A stretch of 51,753 nucleotides of DNA from an uncultured Nitrospira sp. (GTDB lineage: Bacteria > Nitrospirota > Nitrospiria > Nitrospirales > UBA8639), in assembly GCA_902500695.1 (NCBI GenBank), contig CABVRQ010000003.1:55276-107028 (forward strand), in the 5' to 3' direction. Each line of letters starts with the position of its first letter. Positions within the stretch are counted from its first letter, which is position 1. A program made the translations under genes and the position numbers. The notes under the pieces are model-generated. The model made no database searches, was not told where the DNA came from, and saw only the letters and a list, made by a program, of their open reading frames with translations. This document shows positions 6,672-15,985 of the stretch, one piece after another.

Positions 6672-9600
6672 ATGGGACAACCAGCCTTTGAGGGCAGTGT
6701 TCAGCGACATAGCTTTTCAAAAATTCGCTCACATATTGAAATTCCAGATTTAGTTGAAGTGCAGCGCCGATCTTATGAGGAATTTTTGCAAGCCGAAACA
6801 TTGCCGGATCGTCGTGAGGACAAGGGATTGCATGCAGCGTTTAAAAGTGTGTTTCCCATTATGGATTATAACAATTCGGCCATTTTAGAATTTTCCAGCT
6901 ATTCTTTGGGAACTCCAAAGTATGACACTAGGGAATGTATTGAGCAGGGAATGACCTTTGCCGCACCTTTAAAGCTTCGTGTGCGACTGGTCGTTTTCGA
7001 TCAACAAGATAAAAGTGTGAAAAACAGGGTGTTGGATGTTAGGGAGCAGGAAGTCTATGTCGGGGAGCTGCCTTTGATGACCGACCGTGGCACCTTTATG
7101 GTGAATGGCACGGAGAGGGTGGCAGTGAGTCAGTTGCATCGATCGCCTGGTCCATCATTTGGCCATGATAAGGGCCGAACGCATTCAAGTGGGAAGGTTT
7201 TGTTTTCAGGTCGGATTATCCCTTATCGAGGGTCGTGGCTGGATTTTGAATATGATGCCAAAGATATTTTGTATGTACGAATTGATCGTCGAAGGAAGAT
7301 GCCGGCAACCATTTTATTAAAAGGTTTTGGTTTTAGCACGGATGATCTTCTTAAGATGTATTACCCCGTAGAGGAAGTGCGCGTCGATAATGGTGCTCTG
7401 CTCCGCAAGCTGGATCCCGACATTCATGCAGGATTGAGATCTCCTTCCGACCTCTTTGAGAAGGGATCTGGCGAACTATTAGTCAAAGAAGGGGCCAAGC
7501 TCAATAAAACACTCATGGGGCGTATCCGTTCAGCTGGAATCAAAGAAATTCCTATCAAGCAAGAAGATTTGGTTGGTCGAGCCGTTTTAACCGAACTTGT
7601 TGATCCTGGGACTCAGGAAGTAATTTTAGAAAAAAACCAACGACTCACGGCACCGGTGATGGAGCGAATTCTTGAAAGCGGAGTTGAAGGATTTAAGGTT
7701 ATTTACCTGGATAGCCCTACAACCAGTCCTGTCATTCTGGATACATTGGAAGCCGAGCGGACCAACTCAAAGGAGGAAGCCTGGGTCGAAATTTATAAAC
7801 GCCTTCGGCCTGGGGAGATGCCATCCATTGAGTCGGCAAAGTTGTTGTTTGAAAATCTCTTTCTGAATCCAAAGCGGTACGACCTTTCTCCGGTTGGTCG
7901 GTTGAAAATGAACAAGCGATTTAACCTTGATTTGTCAATGGAGCAAAGGACGTTATCCGCTCAAGACATTGTCGAAGTGGTGCGATGTTTAGTGGATCTC
8001 AAGGCTGGAAAAGGTGCAGTTGATGATATTGACCATTTAGGAAATCGTCGTGTTCGTTCAGTAGGGGAGTTATTGGAAAATCAAATCCGTATTGGTCTGG
8101 CTAGAATGGAACGAAGCATTAAAGAGCGGATGAATCTGTTAGATATGGAAACCGTGTTACCTCATGACCTGATCAATGCGAAACCTATAGTCGGTGCCAT
8201 TAAGGAATTTTTTGCCGGTAGTCAGTTGTCGCAGTTTATGGATCAAACCAACCCGTTGGCAGAGATTACCCATAAACGAAGGCTGTCTGCATTAGGGCCA
8301 GGTGGTTTGACAAGGGAGCGTGCAGGTTTTGAGGTGCGGGACGTTCATCCGTCTCATTATAGTCGTATTTGTCCTATTGAAACTCCAGAAGGACCAAATA
8401 TTGGGTTAATTACGTCATTAGCTACATACGCTCGGATCAATGAGTTTGGATTTATTGAAGCTCCATTTCGGAAAGTTAAAAAAGGTCGGGTAACAGACGA
8501 CGTTGAATTCCTCTCGCCATTGGATGGAGATCAGGTTGTTATCGCTCAAGCTAATTCAGTGATGGATAAGGATGGGACGCTCACGTCGGAAACGATTACG
8601 GCCAGAGAAGCAGGGGAATTTGTGACCACGACCCCCGATAAGGTGGACTATCTTGATGTATCTCCTAAGCAGGTGGTCAGCGTGGCGACTGCGTTAATTC
8701 CCTTTCTTGAGCATGATGACGCCAACCGGGCGCTTATGGGTTCGAATATGCAACGCCAGGCAGTCCCCACAATTAAAAGTGAGGCCCCTTTGGTCGGAAC
8801 GGGAATGGAAGCTGTCGTAGCAAGAGATTCTGGATATTTGGCTATCGCTGAACGAGATGGGATTGTTGAGTCGGTAGATGCGAGAAGAATTGTCGTAAGA
8901 ACCGGACTCAAAGAAAAGGATGACAAGAAAAAAGGTTCCCGTATTCTGGATACCTATGATTTGATTAAATTTCAGCGGACGAACCAAAATACCTGTATCA
9001 CCCAAACCCCCATTGTTCGAATCGGGCAGCCGGTCAAGCAAGGTCAAGTGCTAGCGGATGGTCCAGCGATGGATCGCGGAGAATTGGCGTTGGGGAAAAA
9101 TGTGCTCGTCGCCTTTATGCCCTGGGGTGGCTACAACTATGAGGATGCCATTCTTTTAAGTGAGAAAATGGTAAAAGAGGATGTGTTTACTTCTATCCAT
9201 ATCGAAGAGTTCGAAGTGGAGGCGCGTGATACGAAGTTAGGAAAAGAAGAAATCACACGCGATATTCCTAACCTTGGGGAAGAGGCGCTTCGAAATTTGG
9301 ATGAAAGTGGCATTGTGCGAATTGGTGCCGAAGTCAAGCCTGGCGATATTCTTGTTGGAAAAGTCACGCCTAAAGGAGAGACGCAGCTGACGCCGGAAGA
9401 AAAATTGTTGCGTGCGATTTTTGGGGAAAAGGCTGGAGATGTGAAGGATACATCGCTTCAGGTTCCCCCAGGAATTGAAGGTATTGTCGTGGACGTCAAG
9501 ATTTTCTCGCGAAAAGGTGTAGATAAAGATGAACGGTCTCGGACAATTGAGACGGATGATCGCGTCAAAGTCGAGCGGGACTATCAGGAAGAATTGCGAA

Positions 9601-10637
9601 TTATCGAAGAAGAGCGAAATCGTAAGATTCGAAAGTTATTGCTTGGGCAATTTGTCGGGCGGGATTTAATGGATCCTGATAGTGGAGAAGTGATTCTAAA
9701 GAAAAAAGGGCGTATTACGGCTGAAGTTCTTCGTAAATTGTCTGATGATGATGCGCGTCGGGTGATTCTAGCTGACGCTGAAGAACAGAAAAAACTTGAT
9801 GAAATTGAGCGGGAAGCGAAAGACCAAATCGAAATCTTGCAGACCCAATACGATGAAAAGGTTGGTCGTCTTCGACGTGGCGATGAATTGCCGCCTGGTG
9901 TCATTAAGCTTGTTAAGGTGTATTTAGCGATTAAGAGGAAAATCGCCGTTGGCGATAAAATGGCCGGTCGCCATGGAAATAAGGGCGTCGTTTCAAGAAT
10001 CATGGCCGAAGAAGATATGCCGTATCTCCCTGATGGAACGCCCGTTCAAATTGTCCTGAATCCGCTTGGTGTTCCCTCTCGAATGAATGTAGGGCAAATT
10101 CTGGAGACGCATTTAGGCTGGGCGGCCAAGGCTTTAGGAATTCAGGTTGAGACCCCTGTTTTTGATGGGGCATCGGAAAAGGAAATTAAAGGGTTATTGA
10201 AAAAAGCAAACCTCCCGGAATCAGGGCAATCGGTTGTGTATGATGGCCGGACAGGAGAACCGTTTAAAAGTCCAGTCACGGTGGGGTACATGTATATGTT
10301 GAAGCTCCACCATTTGGTGGACGATAAGATTCACGCTCGCTCAATAGGGCCGTATTCATTGGTGACGCAGCAACCGCTTGGAGGAAAAGCTCAATTCGGT
10401 GGTCAGCGCTTAGGAGAGATGGAGGTCTGGGCTCTTCAGGCGTATGGGGCGGCTTCCACCTTGCAGGAATTTTTGACGGTTAAGTCGGATGATGTGCCTG
10501 GACGGTCACGCATGTATGAAGCGATCGTGAAGGGAGAGAACTTCCTTGAGCCGGGTCTTCCGGAGTCCTTTAATGTGTTAGTAAAGGAATTACAGAGTTT
10601 GGGGTTGGATGTGGAGCTGATCAAATCTGCTGATTAG
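6672..10637 (+). CDS. rpoB: DNA-directed RNA polymerase subunit beta
   Basis: 1321-aa beta subunit, close to the E. coli length of 1342. The rifampicin region around residues 514-545 reads GSQLSQFMDQTNPLAEITHK and RRLSALGPGGL, with the residues usually altered in resistant mutants all in their sensitive state. The catalytic segments ICPIETPEGPNIGL, KMAGRHGNKGV and GGKAQFGGQRLGEMEVWAL are present. The ATG is preceded by AAGGAGACAGGA. It is followed by rpoC after 53 bp. Confidence 0.98.
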   Translation: MGQPAFEGSVQRHSFSKIRSHIEIPDLVEVQRRSYEEFLQAETLPDRREDKGLHAAFKSVFPIMDYNNSAILEFSSYSLGTPKYDTRECIEQGMTFAAPLKLRVRLVVFDQQDKSVKNRVLDVREQEVYVGELPLMTDRGTFMVNGTERVAVSQLHRSPGPSFGHDKGRTHSSGKVLFSGRIIPYRGSWLDFEYDAKDILYVRIDRRRKMPATILLKGFGFSTDDLLKMYYPVEEVRVDNGALLRKLDPDIHAGLRSPSDLFEKGSGELLVKEGAKLNKTLMGRIRSAGIKEIPIKQEDLVGRAVLTELVDPGTQEVILEKNQRLTAPVMERILESGVEGFKVIYLDSPTTSPVILDTLEAERTNSKEEAWVEIYKRLRPGEMPSIESAKLLFENLFLNPKRYDLSPVGRLKMNKRFNLDLSMEQRTLSAQDIVEVVRCLVDLKAGKGAVDDIDHLGNRRVRSVGELLENQIRIGLARMERSIKERMNLLDMETVLPHDLINAKPIVGAIKEFFAGSQLSQFMDQTNPLAEITHKRRLSALGPGGLTRERAGFEVRDVHPSHYSRICPIETPEGPNIGLITSLATYARINEFGFIEAPFRKVKKGRVTDDVEFLSPLDGDQVVIAQANSVMDKDGTLTSETITAREAGEFVTTTPDKVDYLDVSPKQVVSVATALIPFLEHDDANRALMGSNMQRQAVPTIKSEAPLVGTGMEAVVARDSGYLAIAERDGIVESVDARRIVVRTGLKEKDDKKKGSRILDTYDLIKFQRTNQNTCITQTPIVRIGQPVKQGQVLADGPAMDRGELALGKNVLVAFMPWGGYNYEDAILLSEKMVKEDVFTSIHIEEFEVEARDTKLGKEEITRDIPNLGEEALRNLDESGIVRIGAEVKPGDILVGKVTPKGETQLTPEEKLLRAIFGEKAGDVKDTSLQVPPGIEGIVVDVKIFSRKGVDKDERSRTIETDDRVKVERDYQEELRIIEEERNRKIRKLLLGQFVGRDLMDPDSGEVILKKKGRITAEVLRKLSDDDARRVILADAEEQKKLDEIEREAKDQIEILQTQYDEKVGRLRRGDELPPGVIKLVKVYLAIKRKIAVGDKMAGRHGNKGVVSRIMAEEDMPYLPDGTPVQIVLNPLGVPSRMNVGQILETHLGWAAKALGIQVETPVFDGASEKEIKGLLKKANLPESGQSVVYDGRTGEPFKSPVTVGYMYMLKLHHLVDDKIHARSIGPYSLVTQQPLGGKAQFGGQRLGEMEVWALQAYGAASTLQEFLTVKSDDVPGRSRMYEAIVKGENFLEPGLPESFNVLVKELQSLGLDVELIKSAD

Positions 10638-10690
10638 ACGGGTAGTCTGATTCTGCAATCCCATCATTCAACATAATCGGAGGAACGAAC

Positions 10691-13600
10691 TTGGACAGTA
10701 TCTATTCGCTTTTTGAAAAACCTCGTGACGCAGTTTCGTTTGATGCCATGCGGATTCGTATCGCCTCGCCCGAGAAGATTCGCTCGTGGTCTTACGGCGA
10801 GGTAAAAAAGCCTGAGACGATCAACTATCGGTCCTTTAAGCCTGAACGTGATGGGTTGTTCTGCGCAAAAATATTCGGACCAACGAAAGATTGGGAATGT
10901 AATTGCGGTAAATACAAGAGGATGAAGCACCGCGGTATTGTATGTGATAAATGCGGAGTGGAAGTCATTCAATCAAAAGTTCGACGTGAGAGAATGGGCC
11001 ATATCGAATTGGCTGCTCCTGTTGCCCATATTTGGTTTCTCAAGGGTGTGCCAAGCCGCATTGGGATCCTTTTGGATATGAGTTTAAAGCAGCTGGAGAA
11101 GATTCTATATTTTGAGGCTTACGTGGTCCTGGATCCAGGCAATACAAATTTGAAAGAGCGCGAACTTCTGACTGAGGAAAGATATCGTGAGTGCGTTGAG
11201 GAGTATGGGGCCAATTCTTTCAAAGTGGGTATTGGAGCTGAAGCTATTCGTGAATTATTGCGCAAAGTTGATATAAATGCTTTGTGGGATGAGCGGCATG
11301 TCAAGATTAAAAGTACGACCTCTGCGGCTGTAGGAAAAAAACTTACGAAACGATTGAAGGTCATTGAGGCGTTTCATAAGTCTGGAAATAACCCGGAATG
11401 GATGATTATGGACGCCATTCCTGTGTTGCCACCGGAGCTTCGCCCACTGGTACCCTTGGATGGAGGGCGGTTCGCAACGTCGGATCTTAATGACCTCTAC
11501 CGGCGGGTAATAAACCGCAATAACCGTCTAAAGCGACTTGTGGAATTGAAGGCCCCCGGTGTCATTATCCGCAATGAGATGCGTATGCTGCAGGAGGCGG
11601 TCGACGCGTTGTTCGATAACGGCCGTCGGGGTCGGGTCATTCGTGGTGCCAACAAACGTCCTTTGAAATCCTTGAGCGATATGCTTAAAGGCAAGCAGGG
11701 TCGATTTAGGCAGAATCTCTTGGGGAAACGGGTCGATTACTCGGGGCGCTCGGTAATTGTGGTTGGTCCGGAATTGCGGCTTAACCAATGCGGGTTGCCT
11801 AAAAAAATGGCTTTAGAATTATTTAAACCGTTCATCTTCCATAAATTGGAAGAACGTGGTGCGGCGACCACGATCAAAAGTGCCAAGCGTTTGGTGGAGA
11901 AGGAACGTCCCGAAGTCTGGGATGTCCTTGATGAGGTCATTCGGGAGCATCCGGTCATGTTGAATCGTGCTCCAACGCTTCATCGTTTGGGGATTCAGGC
12001 CTTTGACCCTATTTTGGTTGAAGGGAAGGCTATTCGTCTTCATCCGTTAGTCTGTGCGGCCTTTAATGCCGACTTTGATGGGGATCAAATGGCTGTGCAC
12101 GTTCCGCTTTCAGTTGAAGCCCAAATTGAATGTCGGGTATTAATGATGGCGGCAAATAATGTCCTTTCACCTGCCAATGGCCGACCCTTGTCCATTCCAT
12201 CTCAAGACATGGTATTAGGGTGCTATTGGCTGACAAAGGATCGCGATGGTGCTCGTGGAGAAGGGAAGATCTTTTCGTCCACAGAAGAAGTTCGGATTGC
12301 CTATGATTCGCAGGAAGTGGAAGAGCAGGCGAGGGTTAAAGTGCGAATTGATGGAGATATGATCGATACCACGGTTGGGCGAGTCATTCTTTCTGAAGTT
12401 CTGCCGGCCAGTATGCCTTTTTCGCATGTGAATCAGCTTATGACGAAAAAAGAACTGACGAAATTGGTTGATCGTGTTTATCGTCAAGCCGGCTTACATG
12501 AAGTGGTTGTCATGCTTGATCAATTGAAAGATTTAGGGTTCTCCTATGCAACCAAAGCTGGCGTATCTATTTGTATCGACAATATGCATATTCCTTCTCG
12601 AAAAAAGGAATTGATAGAGCGGGCAAAAGGAGATGTTTCTCAAGTTCATGAGCAATACAGTGAAGGCTTGATTACTAATGGGGAGCGATACAACAAGGTT
12701 ATCGATATTTGGGCTCATGTAGGTGAGGAAGTCGCCATTGAAATGATGAAGGAAATTAAAGAAGGAGGAGGGCGTGGTGCAGCAGAAGGCCTAAATCCTA
12801 TTTTTATGATGGCGGATTCAGGTGCCAGGGGAAGTTCGCAGCAAATTCGGCAATTGGGAGGAATGCGCGGTCTTATGGCAAAGCCTTCAGGCGAAATTAT
12901 TGAAACTCCTATTACCGCGAATTTTCGGGAGGGTCTCACTGTTCTGCAGTATTTTATTTCGACTCACGGAGCACGGAAGGGGTTGGCCGATACAGCACTC
13001 AAGACAGCAAATTCCGGATACCTCACTAGGCGCCTTGTCGATGCGGCCCAGGATGTGATTATCAGTGAGCCTGATTGCTTTACAACCGACGGAATTATTG
13101 TTTCGGCGTTAGTAGAGGGTGGAGAAGTGATTCAACCCCTGGATGAACGTATTCTTGGTCGGTTGACAGCTGAGGACCTGCTCGACCCTGTCACGCAGGA
13201 AGTAATTGTTAAAGCTCATGAGGAGTTAGAGGAAGAGCTTTGTAAGACCATTGTTGAAGCAGGAATAGATCACGTAAAAATTCGGTCCGTTCTCACATGC
13301 CAATCTCGATGGGGGGTGTGTGCCAAGTGCTACGGTAGGGATTTGGCGCGTGGTCGGCTTGTAGAAATGGGTGAGCCTGTTGGGGTCATCGCTGCTCAAT
13401 CCATTGGAGAGCCAGGGACTCAGTTGACAATGCGGACCTTCCATATTGGAGGCACGGCCAGTAAGGTTGTGGAGCAAACTGTTCTGGCATCGAAGCATGA
13501 TGGCACGATTAAATTTTTAAGCTTTGATGCGAAGAAAAATGCGGATTTTTATAATCCAAGCATGGCGGTAAAAACCCGGCAAGGGGATTGGGTCGTCATG

Positions 13601-14845
13601 GTACGAAATGGCAAGGTTGCGGTAATTGATGAAACTGGTCGCGAGCGTGAAAAATATCCTGTGGTGTATGGGGGAAAAATAAAAGTCCCTGATGGAGGAA
13701 AGGTCGAAGTTGGGCAGAAGTTTGTGGAGTGGGATCCTTATTCACTCACAATTTTGACTGAAGTGGGGGGAAGGGTGGCTTTCGGTGATATTACCGAAGG
13801 AGTCACCATGAAAGAAGAGGTGGATGAGGTCACGGGTTTATCCCGCCGTGTGGTCATCGAGCAAGCAGGGACCAATTTGCGTCCACGCTTGTCTGTTAAG
13901 GACGAATCAGGGAAGACCGCGAAGCTTTCTTCTGGATCGCCTGCACGATACCTTCTGCCGGTAGGAGCTCATATTTTTGTGGAAAAAGGCTCGACTTTAT
14001 ATCCTGGTGATGTGTTGGCGAAAATTCCTAGAGAAACCACTAAGACAAAAGATATTACCGGAGGGTTGCCTCGAGTGGCCGAATTGTTTGAAGCAAGAAA
14101 GCCCAAGGAACATGCCGTGGTCACTGAAATTGATGGAGAGGTGTCTTTTGGTGGTTTTGTGAAAGGCTTACGGAAGGTTGTCGTGGATAACAAGATTGGT
14201 GATGTGAAAGAGTATTTTATCCCGCGTGGCCGACACGTAAATGTTCATGAAGGGGATTGGGTGAGAGCTGGTGAGCCCTTAATGGATGGGTCTGCTAATC
14301 CGCATGATATTCTAAGCGTCTTGGGGCCAAGGGAATTGCAAAAGTATTTAGTTGATGAGGTGCAGGAGGTTTACCGTCTTCAGGGAGTTGTGATTAATGA
14401 TAAGCACATTGAGGTAATCACCAGGCAAATGCTGAAAAAGGTGAGAATCGAAGATGCAGGCGATAGTTCCTTCTTGCCTGGCACTCAGGTCAATAAATCT
14501 GTTTTTGACGATGAGAATGAGAGGGTCCTTTCTGAAAATGGGCAGCCAGCGTTAGGTAAGCCTGTCTTGTTGGGAATCACGAAAGCCTCCCTGAGTACTG
14601 ACAGTTTTATTTCTGGTGCCTCTTTCCAGGAAACAACGAGAGTTCTTACGGAAGCTGCCATTAATGGACGTACGGATGACTTGCGTGGATTGAAGGAAAA
14701 TGTGATTGTCGGCAGGCTGATTCCAGCGGGAACAGGCTGGGGGGCTTACCGCGAAACTTTTGTCCCAAAGCGAGCCGAAGACGGAGTTCTGTCATCAGAG
14801 GATCAATCAAGTTTAAGTAAAGTACATTCGTCAAGTGATAAATGA
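10691..14845 (+). CDS. rpoC: DNA-directed RNA polymerase subunit beta'
   Basis: 1384-aa beta' subunit. The catalytic NADFDGD motif places the three Mg-binding Asp at 461, 463 and 465. The N-terminal zinc finger uses Cys70, Cys72, Cys85 and Cys88; the second zinc site uses Cys796, Cys870, Cys877 and Cys880. The bridge/trigger-loop region GEPGTQLTMRTFHIGG is intact. The start is TTG at 10691, supported by GGAGGAACG just upstream and by the normal N-terminus (IYSLFEKPRDAVSFDAMRI). Length matches the family. Confidence 0.97.
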   Translation: MDSIYSLFEKPRDAVSFDAMRIRIASPEKIRSWSYGEVKKPETINYRSFKPERDGLFCAKIFGPTKDWECNCGKYKRMKHRGIVCDKCGVEVIQSKVRRERMGHIELAAPVAHIWFLKGVPSRIGILLDMSLKQLEKILYFEAYVVLDPGNTNLKERELLTEERYRECVEEYGANSFKVGIGAEAIRELLRKVDINALWDERHVKIKSTTSAAVGKKLTKRLKVIEAFHKSGNNPEWMIMDAIPVLPPELRPLVPLDGGRFATSDLNDLYRRVINRNNRLKRLVELKAPGVIIRNEMRMLQEAVDALFDNGRRGRVIRGANKRPLKSLSDMLKGKQGRFRQNLLGKRVDYSGRSVIVVGPELRLNQCGLPKKMALELFKPFIFHKLEERGAATTIKSAKRLVEKERPEVWDVLDEVIREHPVMLNRAPTLHRLGIQAFDPILVEGKAIRLHPLVCAAFNADFDGDQMAVHVPLSVEAQIECRVLMMAANNVLSPANGRPLSIPSQDMVLGCYWLTKDRDGARGEGKIFSSTEEVRIAYDSQEVEEQARVKVRIDGDMIDTTVGRVILSEVLPASMPFSHVNQLMTKKELTKLVDRVYRQAGLHEVVVMLDQLKDLGFSYATKAGVSICIDNMHIPSRKKELIERAKGDVSQVHEQYSEGLITNGERYNKVIDIWAHVGEEVAIEMMKEIKEGGGRGAAEGLNPIFMMADSGARGSSQQIRQLGGMRGLMAKPSGEIIETPITANFREGLTVLQYFISTHGARKGLADTALKTANSGYLTRRLVDAAQDVIISEPDCFTTDGIIVSALVEGGEVIQPLDERILGRLTAEDLLDPVTQEVIVKAHEELEEELCKTIVEAGIDHVKIRSVLTCQSRWGVCAKCYGRDLARGRLVEMGEPVGVIAAQSIGEPGTQLTMRTFHIGGTASKVVEQTVLASKHDGTIKFLSFDAKKNADFYNPSMAVKTRQGDWVVMVRNGKVAVIDETGREREKYPVVYGGKIKVPDGGKVEVGQKFVEWDPYSLTILTEVGGRVAFGDITEGVTMKEEVDEVTGLSRRVVIEQAGTNLRPRLSVKDESGKTAKLSSGSPARYLLPVGAHIFVEKGSTLYPGDVLAKIPRETTKTKDITGGLPRVAELFEARKPKEHAVVTEIDGEVSFGGFVKGLRKVVVDNKIGDVKEYFIPRGRHVNVHEGDWVRAGEPLMDGSANPHDILSVLGPRELQKYLVDEVQEVYRLQGVVINDKHIEVITRQMLKKVRIEDAGDSSFLPGTQVNKSVFDDENERVLSENGQPALGKPVLLGITKASLSTDSFISGASFQETTRVLTEAAINGRTDDLRGLKENVIVGRLIPAGTGWGAYRETFVPKRAEDGVLSSEDQSSLSKVHSSSDK

Positions 14846-14878
14846 AATTAAATGATGCCATTAGGATGAAAAATAATC

Positions 14879-14907
14879 TTGACATAATGCAAGTGAATCT
14901 ATAAGAT
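14879..14907 (+). promoter_or_regulatory. Predicted sigma-70 promoter for the str operon
   Basis: A perfect -35 box TTGACA (14879-14884) and a -10-like TAAGAT (14902-14907) are 17 bp apart, in the 130-bp gap between rpoC and rpsL. The predicted start near 14914 leaves a leader of about 60 nt before rpsL. This would let rpsL-rpsG-fusA-tuf be transcribed independently of rpoBC. Confidence 0.6.
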
Positions 14908-14975
14908 CATCAGGTTCGCCTCAATGATTATTTGTTCTTTAAATTTCTAAAAATTAAAATGTAATTGGAATTAAA

Positions 14976-15347
14976 ATGCCAACAGTTAACCAATTGATAC
15001 GAGTCGGCCGTAAGGCAATTAAAGTAAAGAGTAAGAGCTCTGCTTTAAATCAGTGCCCTCAGCGAAGAGGTGTGTGTCTTCGAGTGTATACAACGACGCC
15101 TAAGAAGCCAAATTCTGCATTAAGGAAGGTGGCGAGGGTGCGATTGACGACAGGCCTTGAGGTAACTGCATATATACCAGGTATGGGTCATAATCTTCAG
15201 GAGCATTCAATTGTTTTGGTTAGGGGTGGTAGGGTGAAAGACCTTCCTGGTGTCAGGTATCATATGATCCGTGGGGCGTTGGATGCCGTCGGGGTTGCTA
15301 ACCGGAAGCAGGGGCGATCGAAGTATGGAGCAAAGCGACCCAAGTAG
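14976..15347 (+). CDS. rpsL: 30S ribosomal protein S12
   Basis: 123-aa protein of the decoding centre. The highly conserved loop TPKKPNSALRKVARVRLT holds the lysine whose change gives streptomycin resistance, here wild type. The second conserved loop GGRVKDLPGVRYH is also normal. The start ATG at 14976 has only a weak Shine-Dalgarno sequence. It heads the str operon with rpsG, fusA and tuf. Confidence 0.97.
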   Translation: MPTVNQLIRVGRKAIKVKSKSSALNQCPQRRGVCLRVYTTTPKKPNSALRKVARVRLTTGLEVTAYIPGMGHNLQEHSIVLVRGGRVKDLPGVRYHMIRGALDAVGVANRKQGRSKYGAKRPK

Positions 15348-15410
15348 CAGGTATCTCGCTTTTACCTTCGCTTATTTAATCTAAAACTCGCTAATTTTTT
15401 AGGGGAAAAA

Positions 15411-15881
15411 ATGCCACGTAGGCCACTCGTTCTTCGTCAAAAGGTCGTTCAGGATGCCAGGTATAAAGATCAGGTTGTTGGGAGATTTTTAAATATTCTC
15501 CTTCAGGACGGAAAGAAGAGTACGGCTGAAAGGGTTTGTTACGGAGCATTTGATATTGTTAGAGATAAGACTGGGGATGAGCCTCTTAAGGTTTTTCATG
15601 CTGCGCTGGGAAATGTCAAGCCAATGGTTGAGGTGAAGTCGAGGAGAGTGGGTGGCGCATCTTATCAGGTGCCTGTTGAGATTCGTCCTGTTCGGCAGGT
15701 GGCCTTGGCGTTGAGGTGGATTAAGCAAAGTGCTTTGGCTCGAAGTGGTAAAAGTATGAGGGAGAAGTTGGCAGCGGAACTCATGGATGCTGCTAATAAT
15801 AATGGTTCGGCAGTAAAGAAGCGGGATGAGACGCACCGGATGGCTGAGGCAAATAGGGCGTTCGCGCATTACCGGTGGTAG
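15411..15881 (+). CDS. rpsG: 30S ribosomal protein S7
   Basis: 156-aa protein that nucleates assembly of the 30S head and contacts the E site. Recognisable blocks are MPRRPLVLRQKVVQDARY, RRVGGASYQVPVEIRP and the C-terminal KKRDETHRMAEANRAFAHYRW. Length equals the common bacterial form. The ATG is preceded by AGGGGAAAA. The 104-bp gap before fusA contains a small AT-rich palindrome (ATAGATGGATCTAT) that I do not regard as a terminator. Confidence 0.97.
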   Translation: MPRRPLVLRQKVVQDARYKDQVVGRFLNILLQDGKKSTAERVCYGAFDIVRDKTGDEPLKVFHAALGNVKPMVEVKSRRVGGASYQVPVEIRPVRQVALALRWIKQSALARSGKSMREKLAAELMDAANNNGSAVKKRDETHRMAEANRAFAHYRW

Positions 15882-15985
15882 GTTTTTTTGTCTTGGTGCT
15901 GCGGGTCGTTTGTAGATAGATGGATCTATTCTCTTTTTAAATTTAATAAGCTGAGCCCTTGTCGGCATTGTTGCGTGAGGCATTT

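Noticed and set aside
8648..10003. Long antisense frames within rpoB and other ribosomal genes
   Set aside because: They are complements of strongly conserved coding sequence and show no protein features of their own.
15916..15932. Palindromic ATAGATGGATCTAT before fusA followed by a T-rich stretch, as a terminator
   Set aside because: Stem is short and all A/T apart from one pair per arm; too weak, and fusA must be transcribed with rpsG.
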